From Cladopsammia gracilis (lineage: Eukaryota > Cnidaria > Anthozoa > Scleractinia > Dendrophylliidae): DNA of 64,000 bases. The translations under genes were made by a program, and so were the position numbers. Where the stretch lies: contig JAJGOT010000052.1 in NCBI GenBank assembly GCA_022457155.1, positions 1,657,501 to 1,721,500 on the forward strand, read 5' to 3'. Position 1 is the first letter of the stretch, and every line of letters begins with the position of its first letter. Under the pieces are notes generated by a model. That model was not told where the DNA came from. It saw only the letters and a list, made by a program, of their open reading frames with translations, and did not search any database. Below, piece by piece: positions 48,801-58,062 of this stretch.

Positions 48801-51070
48801 AAGCTTGGAACTTGGGGGTTCGCGCGAGATGAGGCGTCATAAACGATCCTTAGCTTTGTAGTTTCAGCTCCCATACGAATCACCGGCTTGTGGGGTATGT
48901 AGAATTCTTTTCCCTGCGGCGGATCACTTGCGACTTCTACTATTCCCTCGGACTTCTGTTTTCCGATGATCTCTGCATAACTATCGGTCACATCCAAGCG
49001 TCGAAGTCTGTTCTGGAGGTTGCTGAGCCTTCGCAAACTGACTGCTTTATTGTTCGGTAAAGGCGGGTGGTTACCTTTCCATGGCAGCGAGGCTTCATAC
49101 CAGCCTTCGGGATGTCGTACCAATTGCTCTCGGAACTCTGCGTAGACTGCGCGCTGATCATGTTCTGGGGTGTCTTCAAGCCCTAGAACGTCTAACCGAC
49201 AAAGTTCTGCATAGTCCACGTGACTCGTTTGGGTCAGCAGCATATTCCCGTGGTCAATCTCAGTTCCCGGTGACATAATAGTCCACCCCAGCTTAGTCTT
49301 CTCTGCCACTGGTTCCCCTGGGAGTCCAACGCGCGGCCGTTCGGACGTCTTGATCGCTGCATACTCGCTCGCCCCTAATATCAGATGTACTGGGAGATGT
49401 GGCTTAGGGTCGCAGTCCGTCATCTCAACTCCCTTTAGATGATCGTACGAATTGATAATCTTTTGATAGTGTGGGTTATCGATCATCAGCAATTCCCGTC
49501 TTTCAACCTTGGTAACATCAACGTTTAATTCTTCACTGCCATCAGTTGAGCGTACTTTGATTGTGGAAAGTTCTACTTCACGTGTGGTCGATCCCAGCAT
49601 CATTTCTATTCGACGAACTTCTTTTGCACGAGAGCGCTTGGGAAGTTTCTCCAACAGCGCGGCCGAAGCATATGAACTCCCAGCTCCTGTATCTAGAAGT
49701 GCACGACACAGTACTCCCTCCACGCTTACTTTCACAACAGGATAAACCACACGCCCTTTGTTCCCGGTAGCTGTCAACAATTGGTCTCCTTGGTTGCAAA
49801 TCGATGTATGATGTTTCTGTCTGCACTTCTGGCAACGCATTTTACTCTTGCATTCGGCAGCATGGTGTTTCGGCCCAGTACAATTAAAGCACATTCGTTT
49901 CCGCGCGAGCATTCTCTTCCTCTCGTCCATCGTGGATACGCGCGTGCAATCCCGCGAGATGTGATTGGCGTCATCACAGTAAACACAAAGGCGCTGGTTT
50001 CTATCTTCTGCATGGTACAGGGGAGATTTTTTCTCAGGGCGCTTAGGGAGCGTAGGCTTGTTTGCGATGTTATTTTCTTCAGTCGCTGGGTTTACATCTC
50101 TCCATTTCTTCAGGGCCTGGGTCAAACGAGGTAAATCCCAGTCTTGCCAGTTTTCTTGTCCCCTGACCAGATCGGCTTTAATTCCTTTCAATTTGTCCAG
50201 CACGCTTCTTGTCATCCCGTTTACTCTCTCGAGTTTTCCAAGTGTTTCCAGTGACTGGACGTTAAATAGCAGGGTTTTATAGAAAGAGTTCACTCTGTTC
50301 GGGTCGGCGTTTGTCACGGTGGGGAGTTGCAGAATGTTATTGACGTAGGCGTTTACAATTTCACTCGTTTTCCCATATTCTTCTTTTATTATGTTTTTCG
50401 CTCTTTCATATCCTTCTGTATTAAGCGGCAAGCCGTCGATATCTGCCCTGACTTTGGGCTCCATTAGCTCTTTCAAGTAGGCGAATTTTGTCACAGGCGC
50501 TAATTCCGTTTTGTCGATTTCGGCCTCGAATTTATTCCAGAACGGCGGCCAATTTGCAAGTGTTCCGTCAAATTTTGTGATAGAAAGCTTTGGCAGCTTT
50601 GCGGTCACGGTTTTCTTCGCATTTTGTTCTTGCTGACTGGCTTCTACGGCCTTTTGAAATTTCACTTGTTGATCTAACAGCTCACGCTCATGGCTCATTC
50701 GCTCCTCGTGTTTCATCTTCGCGAGGGCCATTTCTTTTTTATCAGATTCCATCTTGTCTGCCAGTCGCTTGTCTTCTTCCATTTTTCCCACTAGTTGTCT
50801 TATTGCCAAGGCCCTTTCATCCGCTTCCTTTAGAAATTTGTCGTGCTCTTTCACCCAAGTGTTGACCTGCTCCTCTGATTCACCATTTGTAAATTTCAGC
50901 TCGATAATGGATTCTTTCACGGTGTGAGCGGACTGCAATTTAGACATTAATAGTGCCTCGTGTCTCGATATCGCTTCTGCGTTTTGGGAAGCGATCACTT
51001 CGTCATTCTTTGCCAGAGAGAATTTTAGAGACAAAATCTTTCCGTTAAATTCCTTCGTAAGTTCCTCCAT
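45881..51070 (-). CDS. BEL/Pao Gag-Pol polyprotein, 1729 aa, intact
   Basis: It starts at a true ATG (51068-51070). In order: a charged coiled-coil N-terminus (1-155); a Gag region of the DUF1759 type (about 158-300; LPKLSITKFDGTLANWPPFW); three CCHC-like knuckles at about 362-425 (CVYCDDANHISRDC, CFNCTGPKHHAAEC, CQKCRQKHHTSIC); aspartic protease with DTGAGSS at about 460; reverse transcriptase at about 700-900 with YVDD near 865; RNase H at about 1037-1160 (HAFGDAS); integrase zinc site H-H-C-C at about 1328-1366; catalytic D (VGVDFAGP, about 1399), D (YSDNAK, about 1460) and E (WWGGQFERL, about 1509); and a DUF5641-like tail at about 1590-1690. Domain order with integrase last fits BEL/Pao. 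It copies the element's RNA and inserts the DNA. No stop or frameshift is seen. Confidence 0.93.
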   Translation of the reverse strand: MEELTKEFNGKILSLKFSLAKNDEVIASQNAEAISRHEALLMSKLQSAHTVKESIIELKFTNGESEEQVNTWVKEHDKFLKEADERALAIRQLVGKMEEDKRLADKMESDKKEMALAKMKHEERMSHERELLDQQVKFQKAVEASQQEQNAKKTVTAKLPKLSITKFDGTLANWPPFWNKFEAEIDKTELAPVTKFAYLKELMEPKVRADIDGLPLNTEGYERAKNIIKEEYGKTSEIVNAYVNNILQLPTVTNADPNRVNSFYKTLLFNVQSLETLGKLERVNGMTRSVLDKLKGIKADLVRGQENWQDWDLPRLTQALKKWRDVNPATEENNIANKPTLPKRPEKKSPLYHAEDRNQRLCVYCDDANHISRDCTRVSTMDERKRMLARKRMCFNCTGPKHHAAECKSKMRCQKCRQKHHTSICNQGDQLLTATGNKGRVVYPVVKVSVEGVLCRALLDTGAGSSYASAALLEKLPKRSRAKEVRRIEMMLGSTTREVELSTIKVRSTDGSEELNVDVTKVERRELLMIDNPHYQKIINSYDHLKGVEMTDCDPKPHLPVHLILGASEYAAIKTSERPRVGLPGEPVAEKTKLGWTIMSPGTEIDHGNMLLTQTSHVDYAELCRLDVLGLEDTPEHDQRAVYAEFREQLVRHPEGWYEASLPWKGNHPPLPNNKAVSLRRLSNLQNRLRRLDVTDSYAEIIGKQKSEGIVEVASDPPQGKEFYIPHKPVIRMGAETTKLRIVYDASSRANPQVPSLNDCLYAGPPLQNHLWSVLVRMRFHPVLITGDLQQAFLQVRIKKEERDALRFHWKTSEHSEVEVLRFTRALFGLVPSPFLLGGVIQCHLETWETRMPQLVAELRKSLYVDDLISGKPTVPEAQQLKEGAIKIFADAKFTLHKWHSNVAELEESERGVEDEGTFAKQQLGQSKAKTGGLLGLPWDKQEDQISVVLPQNDVVASKRALLRNLAKIYDPLGLAAPLTIKGKFIYRDVCNVKVAWDAPLPPQLANQWTRWKKELPAEVMVARALTSAQEQIEEIELHAFGDASKNGVCATVHAVVRQPSGVSQGLVTARARLAKQGLTIPRLELVSAHMAANLITNVGSALQGFPVKQSYGWLDSSVALHWIKGGGEYKQFVANRVMKIQGHSEISWRHVPTKENPADLGSRGGQVDDSKLWWQGPEWLSDNDKWPTDIVTSATPESQTEAKVTKELFNGVTASTDCLDDLLGKFSLTKTLRIVAWAARFIRNSRLKKQERMAGPLTTDEINKQHLFWTKRAQEIQGDEVTEDRQRLGLKENEQGILVCRGRVQGHYPVYLPDTHPYTVKLVEEAHRRTLHGGVGLTMARIRERYWVPRLRRLTKKVIKQCYGCRRFQVRAAARPPPGNLPRDRTEGNRAFQVVGVDFAGPIKYRVTQKKEGKAYIILYACSLTRALYLELSKSMETSEFLRSLKRLIARKGRPEKIYSDNAKTFVAAASWLKQVQQDEQIHHYLSTENIKWQFNLSRAPWWGGQFERLVGLVKRSLNKTIGNGRLSWTELEDVLLDVEVTLNNRPLGYVEDDVQLPLITPNSMQFIGTTILPEKEPHRELHDLRKRAKYMKRCKDAMWNRWTKEYLRGLRERHNLKHDGKGSTLTVGDVVIVHSEDRNRGKWPLGIVEKLYTGRDGVVRGVKLRAGGGHLERAVNHLYPLELSCDRTPLTPQEQLNPEAREFRPTRDAAIAARVRMQDIADEEQAN

Positions 51071-51226
51071 CGCGTTGGCCCTTATTAGCTTTAGCGTCAG
51101 TGTTTTGGCCGATTTGCCAAATCTCAGCGAATTCCTTGATCACGTCGCTATGTACTTAATTTTTCGCAAATCCCTTGCTCTTGTTCGAGCCAAAATCCCA
51201 ATATGTCCCGTCGGAGGTGCCAGTTG

Positions 51227-51514
51227 TGTTAGGAATTGCCTCCAAAGCTGAATGATCTTCTAACACACTCACAGAAATCCCGAATCACTGGTTTTATTTC
51301 TTTCTCCCCGTTTCTTCTTAATTCTCACAGTACACTACAATCTGTTCTCAATTTCTCCTTTCTATTGTTCTTTGTACTTTCAGTTCCAAAGTTCAAGGCT
51401 ATCAGGTTCCAACGTCACTTAACACTTCTTTTAAATCACGTCACTTAATCAAATAAAGCTTAAACTCGTGTTTACAAAGATAATGGTAATAAAACCACCG
51501 CACAATTTCCGACA
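51227..51514 (-). repeat. 5' LTR of the BEL/Pao element
   Basis: 288 bp and upstream of the polyprotein on the minus strand, so it should carry the promoter. Same sequence as the other LTR. Confidence 0.9.
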
Positions 51515-51684
51515 CCGTCTAGCCGTACAAACGTGAACCTCAAACCGCAAACCTGACGGTAAGGAACTGGTCACGTGACTTCTTGACGTTCGCGGAAATG
51601 CCGAAAAACCTCGATCTTTAAGTCTCTATTAACTATTAATTCTCCTCGGGGAAGAGAATAAAGAGAACAGAGCAAGGGATGAAA

Positions 51685-52100
51685 CTAAAATGAGGGTAAT
51701 TTTATTTTGAACGCAATTCTCTTAATCATAGACATGATTTCGTCTAGCGCCAAAGTAACACCATCTGGTACCGTTGTTGGAAGCAGAGAATTTGAAGGCT
51801 CATGCCAAACATAGTCATATTCAAGAGGATCAATACTGGTTGTGTCTTGTGACACTGCTGCTTTCAAAATGCACGTCTGAAGATGGGCTCTCTTCACGTT
51901 CTCTGCAAAAGCTTCTGTAGAAGGCGGCAGTGTTTGGATCTTGGGAGCTGAAGTTGCAGTATTTTCAAACTTTGTCGCCCAGATTTTGTATCTGATATCC
52001 GACATCGCCTTCACCGCTGCTCTGCTGCTGTACCAAGCACCGATAAACTCTGTTGCCTGGTCAGTGACATTAGATATCGACTCATCAAGGCAACCCAACT
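51685..52100 (-). CDS. Conserved ORF, copy 2
   Basis: Second copy of the 137-codon frame at 31665-32080. The encoded residues are the same; at least one base change (GGTACTG to GGTACCG) is silent. The lack of replacement changes hints at constraint, or simply at very recent duplication. Confidence 0.4.
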
Positions 52101-52370
52101 TCAGTCTTCGTCAATGAGTTAGGGGCAGCAACGAGATATATTCTTCAAGACAGTTCTTTTACTGATTCCAAAGTAAGTATGTGGGAACAGTGTCACAGCC
52201 ACTGTTATGTGCAAGTTTCGTCGAACTCGGTGGAGAAACATTTTATGAACTGGAACAGAGACTCTCTGATCAGCTCATGATCGATCAAAAGCCGTTGTTA
52301 ATTGAGGAGAGAATAGCTTAATATGCTTTTAGTATGGATTGACTTTAAACATGATATGCGCGATCTAAAG

Positions 52371-53877
52371 AGAGGGTGGCAAAGGGGGGGGTACCGATCA
52401 CCATCACGCCGAATTTTTGAGTGATATCACGCATCACGGAGAAAATTTTTAACCAATCACGTGTCACGTAAATAAGGAGTAATCCGGCATTAAAATGGTA
52501 ACAAAACAACATAGAGTCGGCGTAGGCCTACCTATTGAATGCATTGATATTGTATTCTTTTTTTTTGGAAGGATTGCATGTCAATTCATGAATCTTAAAA
52601 TGAAATAAAGGGTGTTGACGGGCATAGCACAAATCCTACTAGCGCGTGGTGTGATTCTTTTGTCCTTTATTCACTCAGTTTTTTGGCTGGTTTGACTTTT
52701 ACAGTTTAGCCCTGGCTAGCACATCTTATAAAAGATCTACCCCTCTTTTATGAAATAATAGATTTGTCTTAGTAAAGGTTGCGACTCTATTAAATGCCAT
52801 TTGTCCATGAGGATCTGTTTTAAGTTAGGTACACATGGGCTGCCGTGGGTAATATTTCTTTGCGAGCTTTTGTTTTGTCTTTGAGAGCTGACTTTCTGTC
52901 AGAGAATATTACTTCTGAGAGCACCTTCTCAATGCTATTGTTAGGGTAGCCTCTTAGCCGTAGTTTTTATTTGAATTTATTGATGTTTTCCTCGAAAGTT
53001 TCCTTTGAAAAGTTCGTTCAATTCTGAGGAGTCTAAGGACCTCTCCTTTGAAGAAACCTTTCTTGACTCCCGGTGGGTGACAAGATTTAAAGTGCGTGTA
53101 TTTCTTCTTAGCATTATCGGCTTTATTTCGTTTTGCTTGTCTTTTGCGGTCAGTGTGTTTCTTATTCAGATATTTTCGTGTTTCTGAGACCTTCCGTTTA
53201 TCAAGATTCAGGGAGCACACGAGGATGGGATTCAACTTGTTTATTATTGGCATTCTCAAGTTCTGGCATGTTTTTCACCTGGACTCTCTCTTGTACATTT
53301 ACGAGTGGCTTAGTGTCTTGTTCTTAGGCTGATTGACATATTAGTTTCGTTTGGCTTAGTAGCCTACTCGCTCTTCTTCTTTGCTTTGAATCAAAGTTAC
53401 GATAGTGGAATTTGATTAGCACTCCTAGTAATTTCTGTTCTGCCATGCCTGGCATGTTGCCTGCTTTCTTATGGTTCCGATTTCCTTCTTGAATTCTTCG
53501 TCGGGTCTCATGTGCGCTTTGGCGTTGAAGTGTAACGTGTTAGGACAAGTCTCTTCTACCCTGTGAGCTTCGAGTTTTCTGATTGCGTTTTCTGATTTCT
53601 CGATTCTGTCCTCGCCGTGCCAGGAACGGATTCTCTGGACCCACCACGAAGATCAAAGGTCAAGAAGCTTTCTAGTTTTTCAAAGAATGTTGAAAACATT
53701 CACGTATCACGGAAAAATAAAAGGTAAATCACGCGTCACGCGCTTCTAAAATAGCAAATCACGCATCACGCTGCGCTATCTGATCATGCATCACGCCGTT
53801 AATTTGGGCACAATCACGCATCACGCGGTTAATTTTGGGGCAATCACGCGTCACGTAAAATCCCTTTGCCACCCTCT
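52371..53877. mobile_element. 1.5-kb TIR element, private to copy 2
   Basis: AGAGGGTGGCAAAGGG on the left faces CCCTTTGCCACCCTCT on the right. AAAG lies at both borders (52367-52370, 53878-53881) and once in copy 1. Both ends carry several TCACGCATCACG-type repeats. The superfamily cannot be assigned from a 4-5 bp duplication. The interior holds reverse-transcriptase remnants on the minus strand. Confidence 0.8.
52820..53630 (-). pseudogene. Reverse-transcriptase remnant, Penelope-like (tentative)
   Basis: On the minus strand, about 53630-53440 encodes AIRKLEAHRVEETCPNTLHF and HMRPDEEFKKEIGTIRKQA. About 53259-53000 encodes a C-terminal piece with SCHPPGVKKGFFKGEVLRLL. After a frameshift it continues as SKETFEENINKFK, one stop, LRLRGYPNNSIEKVLSEVIF and SDRKSALKDK (to about 52840). 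These segments resemble the start and end of a cnidarian RT protein family that I associate with Penelope-like elements. The catalytic middle is missing, so it is an internally deleted, dead copy. Confidence 0.5.
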
Positions 53878-54058
53878 AAAGATGCAGGCCCTTTAGCGAA
53901 TGGTCGATGTCAAAACAAAAACAAGAACAATAATTCACCGTTTAAAATTGTAAACATATATTTTTTGGAAAGCTTGGTGCTAAAAGAAGGGACTGAAAAG
54001 CAACATCGAGTGCAGGTAACGACTTCGTTTCGATAACGTTTATTTGTGTCCAAATGTT

Positions 54059-54307
54059 TTAATTTTTGTAAGACTGCAGTGATTTTAGTTCTTTCAAATC
54101 GGACGTTTTTTCGTTCCGTTCAGCCGCATGCTTTTTCAGTTTGTTCAATTCTGAATTGAACTCCACGATTCTCTCGCTCTCGCTCTCGCTATCGCTCCCT
54201 TTTCCTTTTCTCACTCTTTTCTGTAATTTTCGGGCTGGTCGGGCCGGGGTCATATAAACCCTTGTTGTTTGGCCTAGTGGGAAAACTGCTGTAACGCAGT
54301 CGGCCAT
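54059..54307 (-). CDS. Small basic/acidic protein or terminal exon, unknown
   Basis: From ATG at 54307 on the minus strand it encodes about 82 residues: MADCVTAVFPLGQTTRVYMT, then a basic stretch KLQKRVRKGKG, an acidic-serine run SDSESESER and a helical tail (FNSELNKLKKHAAERNEKTS). It stops at 54059, 36 bp from the end of copy 2. The charged pattern looks like a nuclear or nucleic-acid-binding tail. No family is recognised. The frame is open further upstream, so it may be the last exon of a larger gene. Confidence 0.3.
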   Translation of the reverse strand: MADCVTAVFPLGQTTRVYMTPARPARKLQKRVRKGKGSDSESESERIVEFNSELNKLKKHAAERNEKTSDLKELKSLQSYKN

Positions 54308-54339
54308 GTCATTCAAACATCCAACTATATATCTCAAGC

Positions 54340-54905
54340 AAACACTGTGAAATGTTCCAGAATACGCTGACCTTGACCAGAAATCGCTTTTTGACACTTT
54401 TCCCGATCATTACCGCCATACTATCGAGAGAGCGAATGTTGTGAAATGTTCCAGATCACGCTGACATTGGCCGTAAATTGCTTTTTGGCACTTTTCTCGA
54501 TCATTGTCGCCATACTATCCAGATAAATAGCCCGTGTCTCTACACCAGTCGTCATGGTTACAAGATGTGTGTGCGCATCTATTTCAGTGGTGACGGCATT
54601 TGCAATGCAAGGGAACGCAGATTCTTTTTTTTCTTTATTGTCATCTCAAGCAAACGCTGTGAAATGCTCCAGAACACACTGACGTTGGCCGGTAATCTCT
54701 TTTTGGTACCTTTTCCGATCATTGTCGCCGTACTATCAAGATAATTATCCGCAGAAAACGCTGTAAAATGCTTTAGAACAGACTGACGTTGGCCGTAAAT
54801 CGCTTTTTGGCAGTTTTCCGATTATTGTCGCCATACTACCGAGATAAACAGCCCGTGTTTCTACAGAAGTCGTCGTGGTTACAAGATGTTTGTGCGCATC
54901 TTAAG
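54340..54905. repeat. Diverged tandem repeats, four units
   Basis: Four units share TGTGAAATGTTCCAGA, CGCTGAC.TTGGCCGTAAAT, CGCTTTTTGGCACTTTTC and CGATCATTGTCGCCATACTA. Two are followed by a longer module, AGATAAATAGCCCGTGTCTC to ACAAGATGTGTGTGCGCATC. Function unknown. It lies just upstream of the minus-strand ORF at 54059-54307. Confidence 0.8.
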
Positions 54906-55387
54906 GACATTCGCGCGAAAATCTTCCAACATTGATTTTTTTTAAACTTTTGCTATAGGTAGGTAACGAGTTACTCGTGTCAGAAGGGGTGCGTTAGAGC
55001 GCTGCAGGCGCGATTACACGAGCGTCGGAGGCGCTAGCCCGTAAGGGGGGGGGGGGGTATTTTGAAAAAAATCGGTTGTCTGAGACAGCATTTCGTGCGT
55101 TTTGGAAGGCAGTTTGTTATGAAACTAGGCAGCCAAAAGCGAACGTAAAAATATGAATATATGCCTTAAAATTCAAAATGGGTTTTTTGATAAACAGGAA
55201 CTTTTATGCGACATGTTATTTACAACTTAAGAAACTTTTAGAAAATACCGATGACAGAATGATACCGTGACGTACAATTTATACAGCACATAAAAGGAAG
55301 GCAGGCACAAAGGCCTAATATGTTTTACATTGATTACTTAAACAGCAAGAGGAATAAATTAATAAAACGTATCCCCATTCACTCAGT
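54906..55387. other. Gene-free stretch with G-run
   Basis: Contains a G run (about 55047-55058) and AT-rich DNA. No ORF of note. Confidence 0.4.
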
Positions 55388-55928
55388 TTACTGATCTTTC
55401 AACAGTGTTGCGTGCTTGTTAGCAAACAAATTTACTACCTCTTCCAGATCAATGTCACTTTCTTTTGAGCCATCGGCCCACAATAGGCGGACTTCCACAG
55501 CTCGTGGGGGGGGGGGGGGGGGAGAGAGGGGAACGGACGCACCCGTCGCACCCCCCTCCCTACAGGCCTGATATTTAACACCACGTCTCTTAACACCACC
55601 TCTCCGCGGGCTTTTTATTCCCATTATGATAAATGGTGCCCGTAACGGGTATAAAAACTGCCGTGTCGGTCGATACATCCATAGACTGAGTTTCAGTTTC
55701 CGTTGCCATTTTTACATAAGCTAATAATGTAGACAGGGTTTCTACACGTGAATGATATGAAAAATGGCGGTCAAGAACTACAAAGGAATTCTCCCAGGTA
55801 ACCACGCGTTCCAAACTCGTCACCAGTTCTTCTGCTAAGAACAAAATATATGATTTGTCCCCAAGGCCAGAGAAATGAGAGAAATTGTCATATTTTGTCG
55901 TCGAAAAGGCCCTTTTCCTCTTAGACAT
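55388..55928 (-). CDS. Possible two-exon gene, unknown product
   Basis: ATG at 55926-55928 (minus) opens MSKRKRAFSTTKYDNFSHFS...VKMATETETQSMDVSTDTAV and runs to 55590. A second minus frame, after a pyrimidine run ending in CACGAG at about 55500, encodes AVEVRLLWADGSKESDIDLE and EVVNLFANKHATLLKDQ, then stops at 55388. A splice joining them is plausible, but phases could not be matched with confidence; GAGAG|GTGGTG at about 55602 is one candidate donor. No domain recognised. The C-run makes the local frame unsafe. Confidence 0.25.
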
Positions 55929-57183
55929 AATTTTTCCCCAAAAGTTAGGAAGTCAATGTTCCCTTGTTCCCGATTATAACTCAACAGTTCCGTAAATGTT
56001 ATTTTAAGATCCCTTGTTCCCTAAAAGTAAATGGCCATGTTCCCTTGTTACCTAAAACCCCTGGGAGGCCCTCCCAAGTCTTATGCGATAGTCACGGACT
56101 ATATTCGAATAGTGGCACCTTGCAATTGTTTTTAGCTCCTCAATGCTGTTTTGTAATCCTTACTGAGATGCAGGTGGTTCCTTTTGTATTCCGCTTTAAG
56201 CAAGCGGACTCGAGTTGCGGTTCTTTCGTGAACCTTAAAGATACATTTCGGTTCAGCCGAACGCGCTTACATTTTGGAGAACCAAAACTCTGAAAGTCAG
56301 AAGCCAAAACTTCTAAAGCCCTAATCAACAATGACACTCTACCATGTATTTTCCCGCGAAAATAACACGTCGAGCCGTATCAAATTTTCAATGTGGGTGG
56401 AGCTGTCAAGCAATTTTTGACATCTCAGCGATAATTTTAACTCCCTGGTCAAAACGAATTCGTTATATGGAAAGTTGACAGTCTTTTTTTTTTCTCGCCT
56501 CACACGTGGGCGTGTGAGGCTCGCGCGCTTCGCGCGCGGCATCCACGTTTCTGATGCTTTCGGCGCTTCCCGCCTTTATGAGTCAGACATTATCTAGAGA
56601 TTATTCTACTCAAAACAGCAGACTTATATTAAAGTGTATGTATACGACAGATTTTTTATTTTCTTGTTTAAATCTACATGGTTCGAAAATCGAAAAATGC
56701 TTCTTGCGCGGTATTGTACCCCACCGGAAGTGAAATTTTTCCTTATAGACGACTAAAACACGGAGCAGAAAAATCAACATCGATAACGTTTTTTTATTTT
56801 CTTATCAGAACACCATGTAGATTCGATCAAGCGACTAAAAGAAATTCTGTCGTATGTACTTTAAAGGAAGTAAATTTATGTCCTTTTGTCAGTAAATCTC
56901 TAGAAACATTATTGAGAAAACAATTATGATTATAGCTTACTTCAGCCTATTTACACATCACGAATCTTTTTTTCTTATAACAAAATTGAGTGTCATAGTA
57001 ATTTTAGAGTCATTTTACTAAACCCATGAAACAAAGTTTAACATTCAGTGACTAATATCCCAAATAGACAAAAGATAACAAAAAAATTAGGGTGTAGTAG
57101 AAAGTGTTACTTCACAACATATTTCATGTTCGTTTCATAAAAATCACTCTAAAATAGTTTGTCTTGAGAATACTTGTGTATCT
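55929..57183. other. Mostly non-coding stretch with two adjacent perfect hairpins
   Basis: At 56497-56540, GCCTCACACG-TGGG-CGTGTGAGGC is followed at once by a GCGCGC-TTC-GCGCGC-type hairpin. An ATG-led frame at 56678-56929 (83 codons, MVRKSKNASCAVLYPTGSEI) has no recognisable domain and weak coding character. Otherwise AT-rich. Confidence 0.4.
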
Positions 57184-57495
57184 CTTTAGTGTCGAAATGA
57201 ACAACAAGATTACTAAAAGTCATTGGAGCTCGGCTTTGGCATGGAGCCAAAATTCAAGTCAGTCGGAAGATGAAGAAGGTGGAAATAATGTTAGGAAAAG
57301 GAAACGAAGATCCGGAAAGAAGTTTATTAAGGAACAAAGATTTGTTATTCACCCAAATAACTTGTGTGCCACATTAAGTGAGGTGTATGAATTGCGGAGG
57401 AGGAACTCCACTACGATACCTCTTGATGAAAACAAAAGGGAAACAGAAATACGAACATGTCTTGTGGAAAAACTACCGCAGTTAATGGGAAAGAG
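57184..57495 (+). CDS. Putative coding exon, unknown nuclear-type protein
   Basis: The exon is bounded by TATCTCTTTAG and by AAAGAG|GTGAGG. The frame has ATG at 57197 (MNNKITKSHWSSALAWSQNS), an acidic patch SEDEEGG, a basic patch NNVRKRKRRSGKKF like a nuclear localisation signal, then FVIHPNNLCATLSEVYELRR and EIRTCLVEKLPQLMGK. Composition is more protein-like than its surroundings. No partner exon was recognised in the next 6 kb. It could be the first coding exon of a gene whose continuation was lost to insertions. Confidence 0.35.
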
Positions 57496-57893
57496 GTGAG
57501 GCATACAAGTATTACCATTACACTAATAAAATTCAAGAATTATGCGATTACCATTAAGATTTCGAGAATCTAGTACGATTTTTTCACCCACAACAAACAA
57601 ATTCAACCCACCTTGTACATTATACGCAGCAACACAATTTTTTTTCAGTTCAAAGATTACACTTTCAATTATTTTAAGTAGCTCCAAATTTAGAACCAAG
57701 TTTTACCGCGCAATAAACAGTACCACCGGAAAGTACTGCTCATATCAGCAGTTTTTACTTTAATCGTCACACTTGAAGATGTCATGCTGAGAATCAAACA
57801 GCGCATCAGGAAAGCAATGCTCGATACCTATTATCTAAAAACTTGCTTATACTTTGGGATATGATCTACAATCTCATTGAAAAGACAGCCTCG

Positions 57894-58055
57894 AGGGGGC
57901 AGCGTGGTCAAGTGATTAGGGCGCCGGACTTGAAATCCGGAGGTCCCGAGTTCAAGTCCCGCTCTAGCTGAAGATGTTTCATGGTAGACCCCAGTTCAAC
58001 CCCTCGGCTACGCTTGTAAAATAGCCAATTGGTCTGCCTCTTGCTATGTTCAATT
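57894..58055 (+). repeat. tRNA-derived SINE-like repeat
   Basis: GGGGGCAGCGTGGTCAAGTG and ATTAGGGCGCCGGACTTGAA, then ATCCGGAGGTCCCGAGTTCA, form a D-arm-like A box, an anticodon arm CCGGA-CTTGAAA-TCCGG (UGA, serine) and a B box GAGTTCAAGTCCC. The acceptor stem does not close. The following tail, CCCCTCGGCTACGCTTGTAA then AATAGCCAATTGGTCTGCCT, is familiar from dispersed cnidarian repeats. It is therefore a SINE head, not a working tRNA gene. Confidence 0.7.
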
Positions 58056-58062
58056 TGAAGTA

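Larger units (their letters stand above)
45430..51514 (-). mobile_element. Complete BEL/Pao LTR retrotransposon
   Basis: Two 288-bp LTRs (45430-45717 and 51227-51514) appear identical by eye; read on the minus strand each begins TGTCGG and ends CTAACA. A purine tract, GGGGGGAGGG, abuts the 3' LTR (plus 45718-45727). A possible primer site, TGGCACCTCCGACGGG, lies a few bases inside the 5' LTR; the tRNA was not identified. One ORF fills the interior. The empty site is visible in copy 1 (GCATGGTCTAGCC, about 30699-30711). Target duplication is not clear beyond GT. Identical LTRs and an open polyprotein indicate a very recent insertion. Confidence 0.92.
32493..54023. repeat. Copy 2 of the large direct duplication, with three insertions
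   Basis: It follows copy 1 directly at ...GGTAACGACC|AAAGAACACT. Insertions not found in copy 1 are 35985-40831, 45430-51514 and 52371-53877. The copy ends at ...GTAACGAC|TTCGTTTCG. Order and orientation are the same as in copy 1. Confidence 0.9.

Noticed and set aside
47053..50865. Plus-strand frames of 60-160 codons
   Set aside because: They lie antisense to the intact BEL/Pao polyprotein and have no domain of their own.
57894..57960. Functional tRNA-Ser (UGA) gene
   Set aside because: Anticodon and T arms look good, but the acceptor stem does not pair and the SINE-type tail continues. It was classed as a SINE.
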